This document shows positions 63,617 to 64,000 of a stretch of 64,000 nt of DNA, piece by piece. Both the position numbers and the translations under genes were made by a program. Numbering within the stretch: the stretch's first letter is position 1; each line of letters starts with the position of its first letter. This DNA is from Corynebacterium ulcerans (GTDB taxonomy: Bacteria > Actinomycetota > Actinomycetes > Mycobacteriales > Mycobacteriaceae). A model generated the notes under the pieces. It saw nothing but the letters and a program-made list of their open reading frames with translations. It was not told the DNA's origin and searched no databases. The stretch is taken from contig NZ_LT906443.1 in the NCBI RefSeq assembly GCF_900187135.1, positions 1,736,001 through 1,800,000 on the forward strand. The letters run 5' to 3'.

Positions 63617-64000
63617 GTGACGGATACATCGCTGACCCAAACATTCGCCGAAATTCGCCCCGAGATCGAGCGTCATGCCGATACTCGTGTCGAGTCTCTT
63701 TCCTTCTCCGAACTGACTACTCTCCATCTCGGTGGCACACCTATCGCCGCTGTTCGTTGCGGCTCGCGTGAGTCTGTGGCGCACGTGGTGAAGCTTCTCG
63801 ACGCCCACCGTATCCCACTGCTTGTTGTGGGTGGGGGATCCAATCTTGTGATCGCTGACGGCGATATTCCAGTCGTTGCTGTGATCGTAGAATGCGAAGA
63901 AATTTCAGCAGACATGCATACTGGACGTCTTGTGGCAGACGCCGGTGCAGTGTGGGACGACGTCGTCGCGTTTGCCGTCGACGCAGGACTCGGGGGCATC
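63617..64000 (+). CDS. murB: UDP-N-acetylenolpyruvoylglucosamine reductase (5' part)
   Basis: The first 128 codons of murB are visible. LTTLHLGGTP carries the family's early segment, and VVGGGSNLVIAD is the FAD-binding motif. The enzyme makes UDP-MurNAc in peptidoglycan synthesis. Start is GTG 63617; TACCCT at 63604-63609 would allow leaderless transcription. The gene continues to the right beyond the window. Confidence 0.95.
   Translation, partial: MTDTSLTQTFAEIRPEIERHADTRVESLSFSELTTLHLGGTPIAAVRCGSRESVAHVVKLLDAHRIPLLVVGGGSNLVIADGDIPVVAVIVECEEISADMHTGRLVADAGAVWDDVVAFAVDAGLGGI

Overview
The window looks like the chromosome of a Corynebacterium from the C. diphtheriae / C. ulcerans / C. pseudotuberculosis branch. 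The evidence is a corynomycolyltransferase with an apparent small mycomembrane peptide beside it, the regulators GlxR and RamB next to their classic neighbours, a fused rmlCD gene, a WhiB protein and a 6C RNA. Base composition appears to be in the low fifties % G+C, judged by eye. From about 5.3 to 35 kb the gene order follows the actinobacterial block known from Mycobacterium tuberculosis Rv3682 down to Rv3644: penicillin-binding protein, WhiB, RidA, metallo-beta-lactamase fold, CRP-type regulator, nth, TlpA-like, NUDIX, MarP-like protease, hydrolase, HAD, 6C RNA, Tad pilus genes, helicase, cold shock protein, topA, adenylate cyclase, DNA polymerase III delta prime. I used this synteny, recalled from general knowledge, to support weak similarities.

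Layout. 1-3.8 kb: a truncated secreted DUF4185 protein, two kinds of hairpin repeat, and a two-gene ABC exporter lying between a partial and a complete copy of a tRNA-Pro 3' end. 3.9-18 kb: housekeeping block with cell-wall synthesis, redox sensing, glxR, DNA repair and a membrane protease. 18-24 kb: 6C RNA, an orphan hypothetical gene, two DnaA boxes and a complete seven-gene Tad/Flp pilus operon. 24-35 kb: helicase, cspA, topA, OPT transporter, cyaB, holB and tRNA-Thr. 35-47 kb: FadD-like ligase, secreted SGNH protein, a probable five-gene peptidase/rhamnose-precursor operon, and the mycolyltransferase with a 44-residue porin-like peptide. 47-55 kb: lpd, ramB and sdhCAB. 55-64 kb: membrane proteins, a DeoC-like protein lacking the Schiff-base lysine, an LmeA-like protein, an anaerobic pyruvate formate-lyase set, a methyltransferase, a DUF2505 protein and the start of murB.

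Themes. The cAMP circuit is represented at both ends: cyaB makes cAMP, GlxR binds it, and sequences resembling GlxR sites lie before glxR, sdhCAB and pflB. Central carbon control (ramB, lpd, sdhCAB) sits together, and sdhCAB also carries a DtxR-like box, so iron and carbon signals probably meet there.

The most unusual item is pyruvate formate-lyase. The 698-residue catalytic protein ends before the glycyl-radical domain, and that domain is a separate 83-residue gene immediately downstream, in the same reading frame after a single stop codon and with its own strong ribosome binding site. Other points of interest are two dispersed hairpin-repeat families, the tRNA-Pro flanked cassette, the DnaA-box pair before the pilus operon, and a decayed small membrane-protein gene after sdhB.
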